A DNA stretch of 64,000 nucleotides from the NCBI RefSeq assembly GCF_001639725.1, contig NZ_LTAW01000004.1, positions 124,001 through 188,000 on the forward strand, read 5' to 3'. This DNA comes from Marinomonas atlantica. GTDB lineage: Bacteria > Pseudomonadota > Gammaproteobacteria > Pseudomonadales > Marinomonadaceae. Positions 48,428 to 58,524 of this stretch are shown piece after piece. Under the pieces are notes generated by a model, which searched no databases, was not told where the DNA came from, and saw only the letters and a program-made list of their open reading frames with translations. The stretch's first letter is position 1. The number at the start of each line of letters is the position of its first letter. The position numbers were made by a program, and so were the translations under genes.

Positions 48428-50227
48428 ATGCCTGACTACAAAGCGCCATTGCGTGATCTGAAATTTATCACTGACGAAGTATTGGGGATTCATCAGCATT
48501 ACGCCGCGCTAGCGGGTGCGGAGGAAGCAACACCTGATATGGTCAATGCCATTATCGAAGAAGGGGCGAAGTTCTCAGAGCGTGTGCTGGCCCCTCTGAA
48601 CCAAATTGGTGATCAACAAGGATGCCGATTTGAGAATGGCGAAGTCACCACTCCAGATGGATTTAAAGAGGCGTATCAGCAATACGTAGAAAGCGGCTGG
48701 CCATCACTCTCTCATGATGTTGAAGTTGGCGGTCAAGGATTGCCTGAGTCGTTGGGCATGATGGTGTCAGAGTTTGTCTCAACGGCTAACTGGGCATGGA
48801 GCATGTATCCTGGGTTAAGTCACGGCGCAATGAACACGCTTGAGCAGCATGGTACCGAAGAGCAAAAGCAAGCCTACCTAACGAAACTGGTTACCGGTGA
48901 GTGGACCGGCACTATGTGTTTGACCGAGCCGCATTGTGGTACAGATTTGGGCATGCTTAAAACCAAAGCAACGCCAAACGACGATGGCAGTTACAACCTG
49001 TCTGGCACGAAGATCTTCATCTCTGCTGGTGAGCATGATATGGCAGGTAATATTATTCATATTGTATTGGCTCGTTTACCCGATGCTCCAGTAGGCACCA
49101 AAGGTATTTCGTTATTCATCGTTCCAAAATTTAATGTGACTGAAGCAGGTGAAATCGGTACGCGTAATACTGTCAGTTGTGGTTCCATCGAACATAAAAT
49201 GGGGATTCATGGCAATGCGACCTGTGTAATGAATTTCGATGATGCTAAAGGTTTCTTGATTGGCCCGCCTCACAAAGGTCTTAATTGCATGTTTACCTTT
49301 ATGAACACAGCTCGCCTAGGAACAGCATTACAAGGCTTAGCGCATGCTGAATGGGCTTACCAAAACTCTTTAGCGTACGCTAAAGATCGTTTGCAAATGC
49401 GTTCCTTAACAGGGCCTAAAGCGCCTGAAAAATCAGCTGACCCAATCATTGTTCACCCCGATGTTCGTCGAATGCTACTGACACAAAAGGCGTTTTCTGA
49501 AGGCGGTCGTGCGTTAATTCATTACTGCTCAATGTTGGTCGATACCGTGAAGGCAGGGTCTCAGGAAGAAAAAGATCAAGCCGAGACGCAGTTGTCATTA
49601 TTAACGCCAATAGCCAAAGCCTTTCTTACTGAAACTGGTTTTGAATCGGCCAACCACGGGTTACAAATATTTGGTGGGCATGGCTATATTGCCGACTGGG
49701 GCATGGAGCAAAACGTACGAGACTGTCGTATTGCCATGCTGTATGAAGGTACAACAGGTATTCAAGCACTGGATCTACTCGGCCGTAAAGTTCTGATGAC
49801 TCAGGGCGATACGCTTAAAGCGTTTACTAAAATCATTCATAAATTCTGTAAAGCAAATGACAGTGATAAGGGCATCAAGCATTTAGTAAAACCTCTGGCG
49901 GCTTTGAATAAAGAGTGGGGGGAGATAACACTGAAAGTGGGCATGAAAGCGATGAAAAATCGTGATGAGGTTGGTGCGGCGTCAGTCGATTATTGTATGT
50001 ATTCAGGTTACGTTACGTTAGCGTATTTCTGGGCTCGTATGGCGAAGACGGCCCAAGATAAGCTTACGCAAGGGACAGATGAAGAAGCGTTTTACAAAGC
50101 CAAGCTACAAACGGCTAATTTCTACTTTGAGCGTATTCTGCCACGCACCAAGGCACATGCGGAAATGGTATTAGCAGGTTCGAGTAGCTTGATGGCAATG
50201 GAAGAAGAGCAGTTCTTTTTACGTTAA
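48428..50227 (+). CDS. Acyl-CoA dehydrogenase with C-terminal extension (DmdC-like subfamily)
   Basis: 599 residues from ATG 48428, preceded by GAGGTGAG; an in-frame start at 48284 would add 48 unlikely residues. Core FAD-enzyme motifs: MCLTEPHCGTDLGMLKT and SGTKIFISAGEH in the middle domain, GGHGYIADWGMEQNVRD and the YEGTTGIQALDLLGRK region with the catalytic Glu. An N-terminal short cap and a C-terminal ~110-residue domain place it in the ~600-residue subfamily that includes DmdC (methylmercaptopropionyl-CoA dehydrogenase) and fatty acyl enzymes. The exact acyl substrate is open. It leads an acyl-CoA cluster: SCP2, fadD and enoyl-CoA hydratase genes follow. Confidence 0.92.
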   Translation: MPDYKAPLRDLKFITDEVLGIHQHYAALAGAEEATPDMVNAIIEEGAKFSERVLAPLNQIGDQQGCRFENGEVTTPDGFKEAYQQYVESGWPSLSHDVEVGGQGLPESLGMMVSEFVSTANWAWSMYPGLSHGAMNTLEQHGTEEQKQAYLTKLVTGEWTGTMCLTEPHCGTDLGMLKTKATPNDDGSYNLSGTKIFISAGEHDMAGNIIHIVLARLPDAPVGTKGISLFIVPKFNVTEAGEIGTRNTVSCGSIEHKMGIHGNATCVMNFDDAKGFLIGPPHKGLNCMFTFMNTARLGTALQGLAHAEWAYQNSLAYAKDRLQMRSLTGPKAPEKSADPIIVHPDVRRMLLTQKAFSEGGRALIHYCSMLVDTVKAGSQEEKDQAETQLSLLTPIAKAFLTETGFESANHGLQIFGGHGYIADWGMEQNVRDCRIAMLYEGTTGIQALDLLGRKVLMTQGDTLKAFTKIIHKFCKANDSDKGIKHLVKPLAALNKEWGEITLKVGMKAMKNRDEVGAASVDYCMYSGYVTLAYFWARMAKTAQDKLTQGTDEEAFYKAKLQTANFYFERILPRTKAHAEMVLAGSSSLMAMEEEQFFLR

Positions 50228-50255
50228 TAACGACCAAAAAATAAGGGAGACAATT

Positions 50256-50573
50256 ATGAGTAATGCAAAAGAGATCTTTGACACCATGTTAACGCGCTTT
50301 GATAGTGACGCCGCCTCTGGCTTAAATGCTATATTTCAATTTGAACTAGACGATGCAGATCCGTACTTTGTCACCATTGATGAAGGCACTGCAGTTTATG
50401 AGCAGGGTGAACATGATGATGCGACGGTGACCTTATCGATGGATACCGACACTTTAGAAGAGGTTATGTCCGGTGAGCTTGATGGCATGCAAGCATTTAT
50501 GCAGGGCAAAATTAGGGCAGATGGTGATATTATGCTTGCCACAAAATTGACTCAGATATTTCCTGTGCCGTAA
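50256..50573 (+). CDS. SCP2 sterol-binding domain protein
   Basis: 105 residues, all one SCP2 fold: FQFELDDADPYFVTIDEG, DATVTLSMDTDTLEEVMSG and AFMQGKIRADGDIMLATKL. These small proteins bind fatty acyl-CoA or other lipids in a hydrophobic tunnel. Placed between an acyl-CoA dehydrogenase and an acyl-CoA ligase, it probably shuttles acyl substrates. AAGGGAGA precedes the start. Confidence 0.92.
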   Translation: MSNAKEIFDTMLTRFDSDAASGLNAIFQFELDDADPYFVTIDEGTAVYEQGEHDDATVTLSMDTDTLEEVMSGELDGMQAFMQGKIRADGDIMLATKLTQIFPVP

Positions 50574-50651
50574 TGAACTTTGCTCAGTAATGAGCATCAC
50601 AAAGTATATATATTTTACTTCTCCATATAACGACAATAACGGAGACGCTTT

Positions 50652-52337
50652 ATGCTGAACACCGATGTAGACACACCCCAAGATAAAGAGCCCGGTAGCT
50701 ATATTCCAGATCAGTTAAACCCAAAAGGGTTTAACTCGGTCGTTGATGTGCTGTCTGATGCTTGTGAACGCTTTAAAGATTTACCTGCTTTTACCAGTGT
50801 TGGTCGAACTCTTCACTATGGTGAGCTGAAACAAAAAGTAGACGCCTTCACGACCTATTTACAGCGTCATACCGATCTAAAGCCGGGGGATCGCATCGCT
50901 GTACAGCTACCAAATGTTATTCAATTCCCAGTAGTGGTTTTTGGGGCTATGCAAGCAGGCTTAGTCGTTGTGAATACGAACCCACTGTATACCCCACATG
51001 AGCTGGAGCATCAGTTTAATGATGCGGGTGTAAAAGCCGTTGTTGTGTTCGCTAATATGGCTGCTAATGTTGAGAAAGTTTTACCCAAGACGGCGATTAA
51101 ACACGTTATTGTGACTGAAATCGCGGACTTCCACAGCCCTATTAAACGCTTACTGATCAATTCAGTCGTTAAGTACCTGAAAAAAATGGTCCCCGCTTAC
51201 TCGATGCCTCAGGCAATAACGCTGAATGATGCGTTGGCGTTAGGCGCAAAGTATCATCCTGAAATCGCGGATTTGAAGCGAACAGATCTCGCCGTTTTGC
51301 AATACACTGGTGGAACAACCGGGGTCGCAAAAGGGGCTATGTTGACCCATGCAAACCTGATTGCAAATATGCACCAGCTGAAAAATAGATTGGATTATTT
51401 GCTTGAAGAGGGGCAAGAAACCTTCATCGCGCCACTCCCTCTTTACCATATCTATGCATTCTTAATTCATGCCATGACGTTAGTCGAATATGGTGCCCAT
51501 TCGATTTTGATTCCTAATCCGCGGGATTTACCAGCGTTTGTGAAAGAGCTTAAGAACTGGCGCTTTACCGGTTTTATTGGTTTAAACACTTTATTCTCAG
51601 GGTTATGTAATCGGGAGGACTTTAAAGAGGTTGATTTTTCAGCGCTAAAGCTAACGGCTTCTGGTGGGATGCCCCTCACTCATGCTGCGGCCGATCGCTG
51701 GAAAGAGGTGACGGGGTGTACGGTATCCGAAGGCTATGGCTTGACGGAAACATCGCCAGTGGTGGCATTTAACCCTATTGGCCGAGAGCAGATCGGTACG
51801 ATAGGCCTCGCCGTTGAATGTACTGAAGTTAAGATTGTCGACGATAATGGCAATACAGTTCAGCTTGGTGAAGCGGGCATGTTATGCGTAAAAGGCCCAC
51901 AAGTAATGCGGGGCTATTGGTTGCGCGAACAGGCGACCCAAGATGTGATGACAGCAGATGGTTTTTTGATCACAGGGGATGTGGCTACACAGCAATCGGA
52001 CGGTTATTTGACGATTGTTGATCGTGCCAAAGACTTAATCATCGTATCTGGCTTTAACGTTTATCCAACAGAAGTAGAAGATGTGATCACGCAGCATCCC
52101 GATGTCTTAGAGGCTGCGGCGATTGGTGTTGACGATGAAAAAACGGGGGAAGGGGTAAAAGCGTTTCTAGTGCTGAAAGATGGTGCTACATTAGATCATG
52201 ATGCCATGCACAGCTTCTGCAGAGAAAACTTAGCCGCTTATAAAGTGCCTAAACAATACGAAGTGCGTCAAGAGTTACCGAAAACCAATGTTGGTAAAAT
52301 TCTGCGCCGCGCCTTACGTGACTCCGAAGCGAATTAG
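50652..52337 (+). CDS. fadD: Long-chain fatty acid-CoA ligase
   Basis: 561 residues. AMP-forming motifs: YTGGTTGVAKGAMLTH (P-loop), GYGLTETSPV and the ITGDVATQQSDGYL / KDLIIVSGFNVYPTEVED acyl-ligase signature, with the C-terminal catalytic Lys in KTNVGKILRR. It activates fatty acids to acyl-CoA. ACGGAG precedes the ATG. FadD of E. coli has 561 residues. A second or third fadD copy is common in such genomes. Confidence 0.94.
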   Translation: MLNTDVDTPQDKEPGSYIPDQLNPKGFNSVVDVLSDACERFKDLPAFTSVGRTLHYGELKQKVDAFTTYLQRHTDLKPGDRIAVQLPNVIQFPVVVFGAMQAGLVVVNTNPLYTPHELEHQFNDAGVKAVVVFANMAANVEKVLPKTAIKHVIVTEIADFHSPIKRLLINSVVKYLKKMVPAYSMPQAITLNDALALGAKYHPEIADLKRTDLAVLQYTGGTTGVAKGAMLTHANLIANMHQLKNRLDYLLEEGQETFIAPLPLYHIYAFLIHAMTLVEYGAHSILIPNPRDLPAFVKELKNWRFTGFIGLNTLFSGLCNREDFKEVDFSALKLTASGGMPLTHAAADRWKEVTGCTVSEGYGLTETSPVVAFNPIGREQIGTIGLAVECTEVKIVDDNGNTVQLGEAGMLCVKGPQVMRGYWLREQATQDVMTADGFLITGDVATQQSDGYLTIVDRAKDLIIVSGFNVYPTEVEDVITQHPDVLEAAAIGVDDEKTGEGVKAFLVLKDGATLDHDAMHSFCRENLAAYKVPKQYEVRQELPKTNVGKILRRALRDSEAN

Positions 52338-52408
52338 TTGTGCGATCGCCCAGTAACGGTATTTTTCAATAAAGTTTTTCGACAGCATCAGAACAGATGG
52401 AGATAGCA

Positions 52409-53158
52409 ATGCCGGATTATATCAGTGAGCAGGTTGAGCATGGCATTCAAATCCTGTCGTTAAATCGTCCTGAAAAGAAAAACGCCATCACTGTCGATAT
52501 GTATCAAGCCTTAAGTGATGCACTTCATCGAACGGAGTTGGATGACACGATTAGAGTGACCATCATTACCGGTATAGGACCGGATTTCTCTGCTGGTAAT
52601 GACATTCATGATTTTGTTGAAATCGCTCATGTTCCAGAGAAAATGGCATCCATTATGTCATTTTTACAGACTCTAACCTCTTACAAAAAACCTCTGATTG
52701 GTTGCGTAGAAGGTTGGGCTGTTGGTGTAGGGGCCACCATGATGTTGCATTGTGATATGGTGTTTGCTGCTCGAAACGCCCAATTTGTGTTCCCGTTTGT
52801 TCAGCTGGGCTTAGTGCCTGAAGCCGCTTCAAGCTTTTTATTACCCCGTATTGTTGGTCATCAGAGGGCATTTGAAATGTTGATGTTCGGTGAACCGATC
52901 AATGCAGAAATGGCTTATCAACTGGGCATGGTCAATCACTTGTGTGAACCCAAAGAAGCATTAAATCTAGCCATGAATTATGCTGATCGGTTAACCAAGT
53001 TGCCAACCGAAGCGGTGCTGCTGTCTAAAGACTTACTGAAGTGCCGTACAATAGATGACATCCAAATGGCACTTATGCGCGAAGGGCGCATTTTTAAGGA
53101 TCGTTTACTGTCTGACGAAGCGCAGGTTCAGTTTAAGCGCTTCTTAAAAAAAGAGTGA
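52409..53158 (+). CDS. Enoyl-CoA hydratase/isomerase family protein
   Basis: 249 residues from ATG 52409 (GGAG at 52399-52402 gives proper spacing; ATG 52397 sits on that site). Crotonase-fold features: NRPEKKNAIT, FSAGNDIHDF (oxyanion hole) and VEGWAVGVGATMMLHCDM. The usual hydratase Glu pair is not evident; LVPEAASSFLLPR is more like the delta3-delta2-enoyl-CoA isomerase branch, so it may handle unsaturated acids. Last gene of the acyl-CoA cluster. Confidence 0.88.
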   Translation: MPDYISEQVEHGIQILSLNRPEKKNAITVDMYQALSDALHRTELDDTIRVTIITGIGPDFSAGNDIHDFVEIAHVPEKMASIMSFLQTLTSYKKPLIGCVEGWAVGVGATMMLHCDMVFAARNAQFVFPFVQLGLVPEAASSFLLPRIVGHQRAFEMLMFGEPINAEMAYQLGMVNHLCEPKEALNLAMNYADRLTKLPTEAVLLSKDLLKCRTIDDIQMALMREGRIFKDRLLSDEAQVQFKRFLKKE

Positions 53159-53176
53159 TAAAAACTGGCTGAATTA

Positions 53177-53208
53177 CAAAACTTAACTATAGTTAAATAA
53201 CAGTTTTG
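53177..53208. promoter_or_regulatory. Nested palindrome downstream of the enoyl-CoA gene
   Basis: TTAACTATAGTTAA (53183-53196) is an exact 14-bp palindrome flanked by CAAAAC (53177-53182) and GTTTTG (53203-53208), also complementary. It could be an operator (fatty-acid regulators of the TetR type use such symmetric AT-rich sites) or part of a transcript end. Function is inferred only. Confidence 0.4.
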
Positions 53209-53255
53209 AGTGAAAAAGCTCTTAACATCCTACTGGTTTCGCCGCCATAAATTTG

Positions 53256-53291
53256 CGCCCTAATTGATATTTATTGATTGGGGCGTTTTTA
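53256..53291 (+). terminator. Intrinsic terminator of the acyl-CoA dehydrogenase/fadD cluster
   Basis: CGCCCTAAT (53256-53264) pairs with ATTGGGGCG (53277-53285), one G-T wobble, then TTTTTAT. Confidence 0.82.
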
Positions 53292-53492
53292 TTTGTGCTA
53301 CGTTCTGGAAAATATTAGGTATCAATTTTAGCCTGAGCCGCTTAAATCTTGGTACAAAATGTCACTAAACAGAGTCTTTTTTGTTATTGAGGAAAGATAC
53401 CATCTCTCTAAGCTTAATGAATGAAATGCTAAGACTGCGCTCAAGTGCGCAAAAGCGCTCTAAGGCCATAAAAATAAAAGGTGGAGGCGAGT

Positions 53493-55643
53493 ATGAAGTT
53501 CGAAGGAAAAACGCTTCGAGTGGTAACGAACGAGTCAGGGATTGCGACCCTGACGTTGGATCTTAAAGACAGTTCTGTCAATAAATTCGGTGCTCAAGCG
53601 CTTGCAGAATTGGCAGACGTAGTTACTCAATTAGAGCAAGGCAGCACTGTAAGAGGTTTAATCATTAGCAGCGCTAAAGACGCCTTTGTTGTGGGGGCAG
53701 ATATCACCGAATTCATGGGCTGGTTCCAGCTTGATGATGAGCAACTGACACAAAAGCTCAAGCAAACACATGATATCTTCACCAAGCTCTCAAACTTACC
53801 CATACCATCAGTTGTGGCCATTAATGGGCTTGCACTAGGGGGCGGCTTTGAACTCTGCCTAGCGTGTGATTACCGAGTGATGGCAGACTCAGCCAAAGTC
53901 GGCTTGCCTGAAACTCAGTTGGGTATTTACCCTGGTTGGGGTGGAACCGTTCGTTTGCCTCGCTTGATTGGTGTAGATAATGCCTGTGAGTGGATTTGTG
54001 GCGGTCAGCAGAAGCGCAGCGATGATGCGATGAAAGATGGAGCGGTTGATGCCGTTGTCGCCGCAGATCAGGTTGTGGCATCCGCAGAGCATCTTATGCA
54101 GCAGATACTAGACGGTAAATTAGATTACCAAGCGCGTCGTAATGCTTTGCAACAGCCTATGCAATTTTCGCCGATCGAAAAAATGATGATTTTTGAGACC
54201 GTACGTGCCGTCGTTAGAGCTAAAGCTGGAAAGCATTATCCAGCGCCGATGGAAGCGATTAAGTCTGTCGAAAAAGGTATTTTTCAATCGATTGATAAAG
54301 CTGTTGACACTGAAATCAAAGGCTTTGTGAAAATGGCAAAGTCACCCGTTGCGCGATCTTTGGTGGGTTTGTTCTTAAATGATCAGCATGTTAAAAAAGT
54401 GGCATCTGTTTACACAAAAAATACCAAGCGTGTGACGCACGCGGCGGTGCTCGGAGCCGGTATCATGGGAGGTGGCGTAGCGTATCAATCTGCCTCTAAA
54501 GGTACGCCAATTGTGATGAAAGACATTCGCCAAGATGCTCTTGAGCTGGGTATGAATGAAGCGAGTAAGTTGTTTGGTAAGCAAGTCGAACGCGGTAAGT
54601 TAACCACAGACAAGGCCATGCAGGGGTTAGGTAAAATTACGCCAGTGCTGACTTACGGTGAAGTCGAGAATGTGGACTTAGTGGTTGAAGCGGTGGTCGA
54701 AAATCCAAAAATCAAACAATCTGTATTGGCGGAAACAGAGTCTCATCTGCGTGACGATGCAATTTTAGCATCAAACACCTCAACGATTTCCATCAACTTA
54801 CTGGCACAAGCTCTGAAACGCCCAGAGAATTTCTGTGGTATGCATTTCTTTAACCCTGTGCACCGCATGCCGCTAGTCGAAGTCATTCGTGGTGAAAAAA
54901 CCTCTGATGCCACGATTGCCAAGACCGTTGCTTATGCTCAAGCGCTTGGCAAAACCCCGATTGTTGTTAATGACTGTCCCGGCTTTTTAGTAAACCGTGT
55001 GTTGTTCCCATATTTTGCAGGCTTTTCGGCCTTGCTACGAGATGGCGCAGATTACCAAGCGGTTGATAAAGTGATGGAACGCTTTGGTTGGCCTATGGGG
55101 CCAGCGTACTTACTGGATGTGGTAGGTATTGATACAGCTTACCATGCAGATCAGGTGATGGCAGAAGGTTTCCCTGAGCGTATGGGCCATGACGGTGAAA
55201 ATGCGATTGATCGATTCTTCTCATTGGGCCGCTTTGGTCAGAAATCGGGTAGTGGTTTTTATCAATATGAACAGGACCGTAAAGGTAAACCGAAAAAACT
55301 TAAATCTGCTGAAGCCGAAAGTATATTGCAAGATCTAAGTGGTGAAACGAAGGCGTTTGAAGGCAGCGATATCATTGCACGTATGATGATTCCTTTGTGC
55401 ATTGAAACCGCGCGCTGTCTAGAAGATAACATCGTTGCGTCTGCCGCCGAGGCGGACATGGGATTGGTATACGGGATTGGTTTTCCTCCATATTTAGGCG
55501 GTGCGCTGCACTATATGGATGAAATGGGGCTAGCGGCTTTCTGTGAGTTGGCTGATCAGTACCAACACCTTGGTAAATTGTATGAGCCTACCACCACGAT
55601 GCGTGATATGGCTGCTCAACAAAAACATTACCACCAGTACTAA
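53493..55643 (+). CDS. fadB: Fatty acid oxidation complex alpha subunit
   Basis: 716 residues from ATG 53493 (GGTGGAGG ribosome-binding site; GTG 53481 lies on it). N-terminal enoyl-CoA hydratase/isomerase: VVGADITEFMGWF, LALGGGFELCLACDYRV and GLPETQLGIYPGWGG, keeping both catalytic Glu regions. Middle and C-terminal 3-hydroxyacyl-CoA dehydrogenase: VLGAGIMGGGVAYQSA (NAD loop), SNTSTISINLLAQAL and HFFNPVHRMPLVEVI. Length and sequence pattern are those of FadB. It performs hydration and oxidation steps of beta-oxidation with FadA, encoded 27 bp later. Confidence 0.97.
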   Translation: MKFEGKTLRVVTNESGIATLTLDLKDSSVNKFGAQALAELADVVTQLEQGSTVRGLIISSAKDAFVVGADITEFMGWFQLDDEQLTQKLKQTHDIFTKLSNLPIPSVVAINGLALGGGFELCLACDYRVMADSAKVGLPETQLGIYPGWGGTVRLPRLIGVDNACEWICGGQQKRSDDAMKDGAVDAVVAADQVVASAEHLMQQILDGKLDYQARRNALQQPMQFSPIEKMMIFETVRAVVRAKAGKHYPAPMEAIKSVEKGIFQSIDKAVDTEIKGFVKMAKSPVARSLVGLFLNDQHVKKVASVYTKNTKRVTHAAVLGAGIMGGGVAYQSASKGTPIVMKDIRQDALELGMNEASKLFGKQVERGKLTTDKAMQGLGKITPVLTYGEVENVDLVVEAVVENPKIKQSVLAETESHLRDDAILASNTSTISINLLAQALKRPENFCGMHFFNPVHRMPLVEVIRGEKTSDATIAKTVAYAQALGKTPIVVNDCPGFLVNRVLFPYFAGFSALLRDGADYQAVDKVMERFGWPMGPAYLLDVVGIDTAYHADQVMAEGFPERMGHDGENAIDRFFSLGRFGQKSGSGFYQYEQDRKGKPKKLKSAEAESILQDLSGETKAFEGSDIIARMMIPLCIETARCLEDNIVASAAEADMGLVYGIGFPPYLGGALHYMDEMGLAAFCELADQYQHLGKLYEPTTTMRDMAAQQKHYHQY

Positions 55644-55652
55644 TACCCATAG

Positions 55653-56846
<1,194 letters not shown>

Positions 56847-56885
56847 CTGCGCATTTAATGCAAAATTGTAATACTTTGTGGGATG

Positions 56886-56923
56886 AATAAAGCAGAAAAA
56901 GCCTAAACTATTTCTGCTTTATT
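56886..56923 (+). terminator. Terminator after fadA
   Basis: AATAAAGCAGAAA (56886-56898) and TTTCTGCTTTATT (56911-56923) are exact 13-bp complements with a 12-base loop; the AT-rich stem ends in ATT. Confidence 0.72.
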
Positions 56924-56945
56924 CCTATTAAGGATTGCAATCATT

Positions 56946-57401
56946 ATGAAAGCTACGATTACATTTTTGTGTTTTACTCTTATAGCATTTAGCCAACCAG
57001 CATTAGCATTGGTCCTGCAATATCAAAGCAAAGTAGTCATCCTTTCTCAGCAAGAACTTGTTGAAAATAGCAATATTACTCATGAAATGTATGGGCCTTT
57101 TCGCAGACAAACGGTCATTTATGAGGGATATAATCTTTCCCAGTTTCTACAACTGCATCTGCAGGTTGACGCAAAAACGGTCGTTATAGATGCCATTGAT
57201 GGCTACAAAATGACTCTAAAAAACATCGACTCACGCCCTTTAATGCTCGTTTTAAAAGAAGACGGTAGACCTTTATCTATCCGAGAACATGGACCTTCTA
57301 GGGTTATCGAAACGGATTTGGGCGGTAAAGATGTCCGAAATATCTCTTTATTCGATGACTGGATATGGATGATTAAGAAAATTGAGGTTGTCGATGGTTA
57401 A
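56946..57401 (+). CDS. Periplasmic SUOX-fold (molybdopterin-domain-like) protein
   Basis: 151 residues. A signal peptide (MKATITFLCFTLIAFSQPALA) is followed by a ~130-residue domain resembling the sulfite-oxidase molybdopterin-binding fold: SQFLQLHLQVDAKTVVIDAIDGYKMTL, LVLKEDGRPLSIREHGPSRVI and DWIWMIKKIEV. The Cys that ligates molybdenum in true enzymes is absent (no Cys in the mature part), so it is probably a non-catalytic ligand-binding form. Its last 8 bases overlap the downstream GGDEF gene, suggesting a partner sensor for that cyclase. Confidence 0.75.
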   Translation: MKATITFLCFTLIAFSQPALALVLQYQSKVVILSQQELVENSNITHEMYGPFRRQTVIYEGYNLSQFLQLHLQVDAKTVVIDAIDGYKMTLKNIDSRPLMLVLKEDGRPLSIREHGPSRVIETDLGGKDVRNISLFDDWIWMIKKIEVVDG

Positions 57402-58524
57402 ACCCTCTAGAACACTGAGTGTTGTAAGTGTAGGTTTATTGTCTGTAACGGTCGTTATTACTCTGGTGTTGCTAAATACTGTGAGATTTGATGGATCATT
57501 GCGCGCACTGTTTAATCGTGACCACGGTATTTATGACCATGCTATGGTTGATCGCTCAAAAAAGTACCTTTTGAACACCCTTCCTCTAATAGAAGACTTC
57601 AATGATTCTGTAGAAGAAATCTCACCTGTCCGTGAAGAAGTCTTGATGCAATTTGATCTTGCGTATGCGTATTTAAATATTGGCCGCTATTTAGAGCGTT
57701 ACGGCTGTGTAGAGCCAGCGTTGGATAATATCTTGAAGCTTCGAAATGATATAGAGAAAGGTGCGAATCAGACTTTTCAATATCAAATATGGGCTGAAAT
57801 TTTAACGTGTTATGATGAAGTAGATAAAAGCCAAGATGAGCTAAAAGCCAATTTAATTGAACGTGCATTAATAGACTCTAGAGCAAATCAATTTTGGATG
57901 AACGTTGGTGTCATTGCTGTATATGTTCTCGCTATCATGCTGTGGTTTTTGCTTGAAATTCAACATCGCCTTGGACGTAAGAGTGAGACGGAAAAAGAAG
58001 CATGGCAAAGTAGAGCGATGACCGATCATTTAACGTCTACGTATAATCGAATGGCGCTGCATGAAACGCTTGAGTCATTAGTAGAGCAATGGCCAGTGGC
58101 TGGGGAATCGGTTGGGTTAGTGTTTTACGACATTGATCATTTCAAAAAATTTAATGATACGTTCGGGCATGTAGCAGGGGACAAGGCATTGCGCCAAGTT
58201 GCCGATACGGTTAATAAACTTCTACCTATGCCCTCAGACCATTATCGATTTGGGGGGGAAGAGTTTTTTATCGTCAATCGTGAAACAGAGCACTCAGAAG
58301 TTGTTGAACTGGCTGATCAGATATTATCAACAGTACAAAAACTGAACATTGAAAACCCAAACAGTGAAACAGGCTTTCTAACGGTCAGTGTTGGTGTATA
58401 TATGTTGGAGCAGCGAAACTATACAGCTGAGGAATTGATCACTAAAGTAGACGAGCTACTTTATGTCGCTAAAAAACATGGTCGTAATCGTGTGATTGAC
58501 GAATTTACAGGGTTGGATGGTTAG
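57394..58524 (+). CDS. Membrane diguanylate cyclase (GGDEF)
   Basis: 376 residues from ATG 57394 (GAGGTTGTCG upstream). TM1 about 10-30, a ~135-residue periplasmic helical region, TM2 about 170-190, then a GGDEF domain (about 210-370) with GGEEF and the FYDIDHFKKFNDTFGH substrate loop. No RxxD inhibitory site precedes the active motif. The gene overlaps the SUOX-fold gene by 8 bp; together they look like a periplasmic binding protein plus transmembrane c-di-GMP synthase. The 3' end overlaps the convergent gene by 4 bp. Confidence 0.9.
   Translation: MVKPSRTLSVVSVGLLSVTVVITLVLLNTVRFDGSLRALFNRDHGIYDHAMVDRSKKYLLNTLPLIEDFNDSVEEISPVREEVLMQFDLAYAYLNIGRYLERYGCVEPALDNILKLRNDIEKGANQTFQYQIWAEILTCYDEVDKSQDELKANLIERALIDSRANQFWMNVGVIAVYVLAIMLWFLLEIQHRLGRKSETEKEAWQSRAMTDHLTSTYNRMALHETLESLVEQWPVAGESVGLVFYDIDHFKKFNDTFGHVAGDKALRQVADTVNKLLPMPSDHYRFGGEEFFIVNRETEHSEVVELADQILSTVQKLNIENPNSETGFLTVSVGVYMLEQRNYTAEELITKVDELLYVAKKHGRNRVIDEFTGLDG

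Larger units (their letters stand above)
53159..53492. other. 334-bp region between the enoyl-CoA gene and fadB
   Basis: No gene. It contains a nested palindrome just after the upstream stop (53177-53208), the terminator at 53256-53291, then the fadB leader with a good ribosome-binding site. A short open frame at 53381-53566 overlaps fadB in another frame and is not real. Confidence 0.6.

Noticed and set aside
53381..53566. 61-codon plus-strand frame before fadB
   Set aside because: Overlaps the fadB start in another frame; highly basic composition from noncoding leader sequence.
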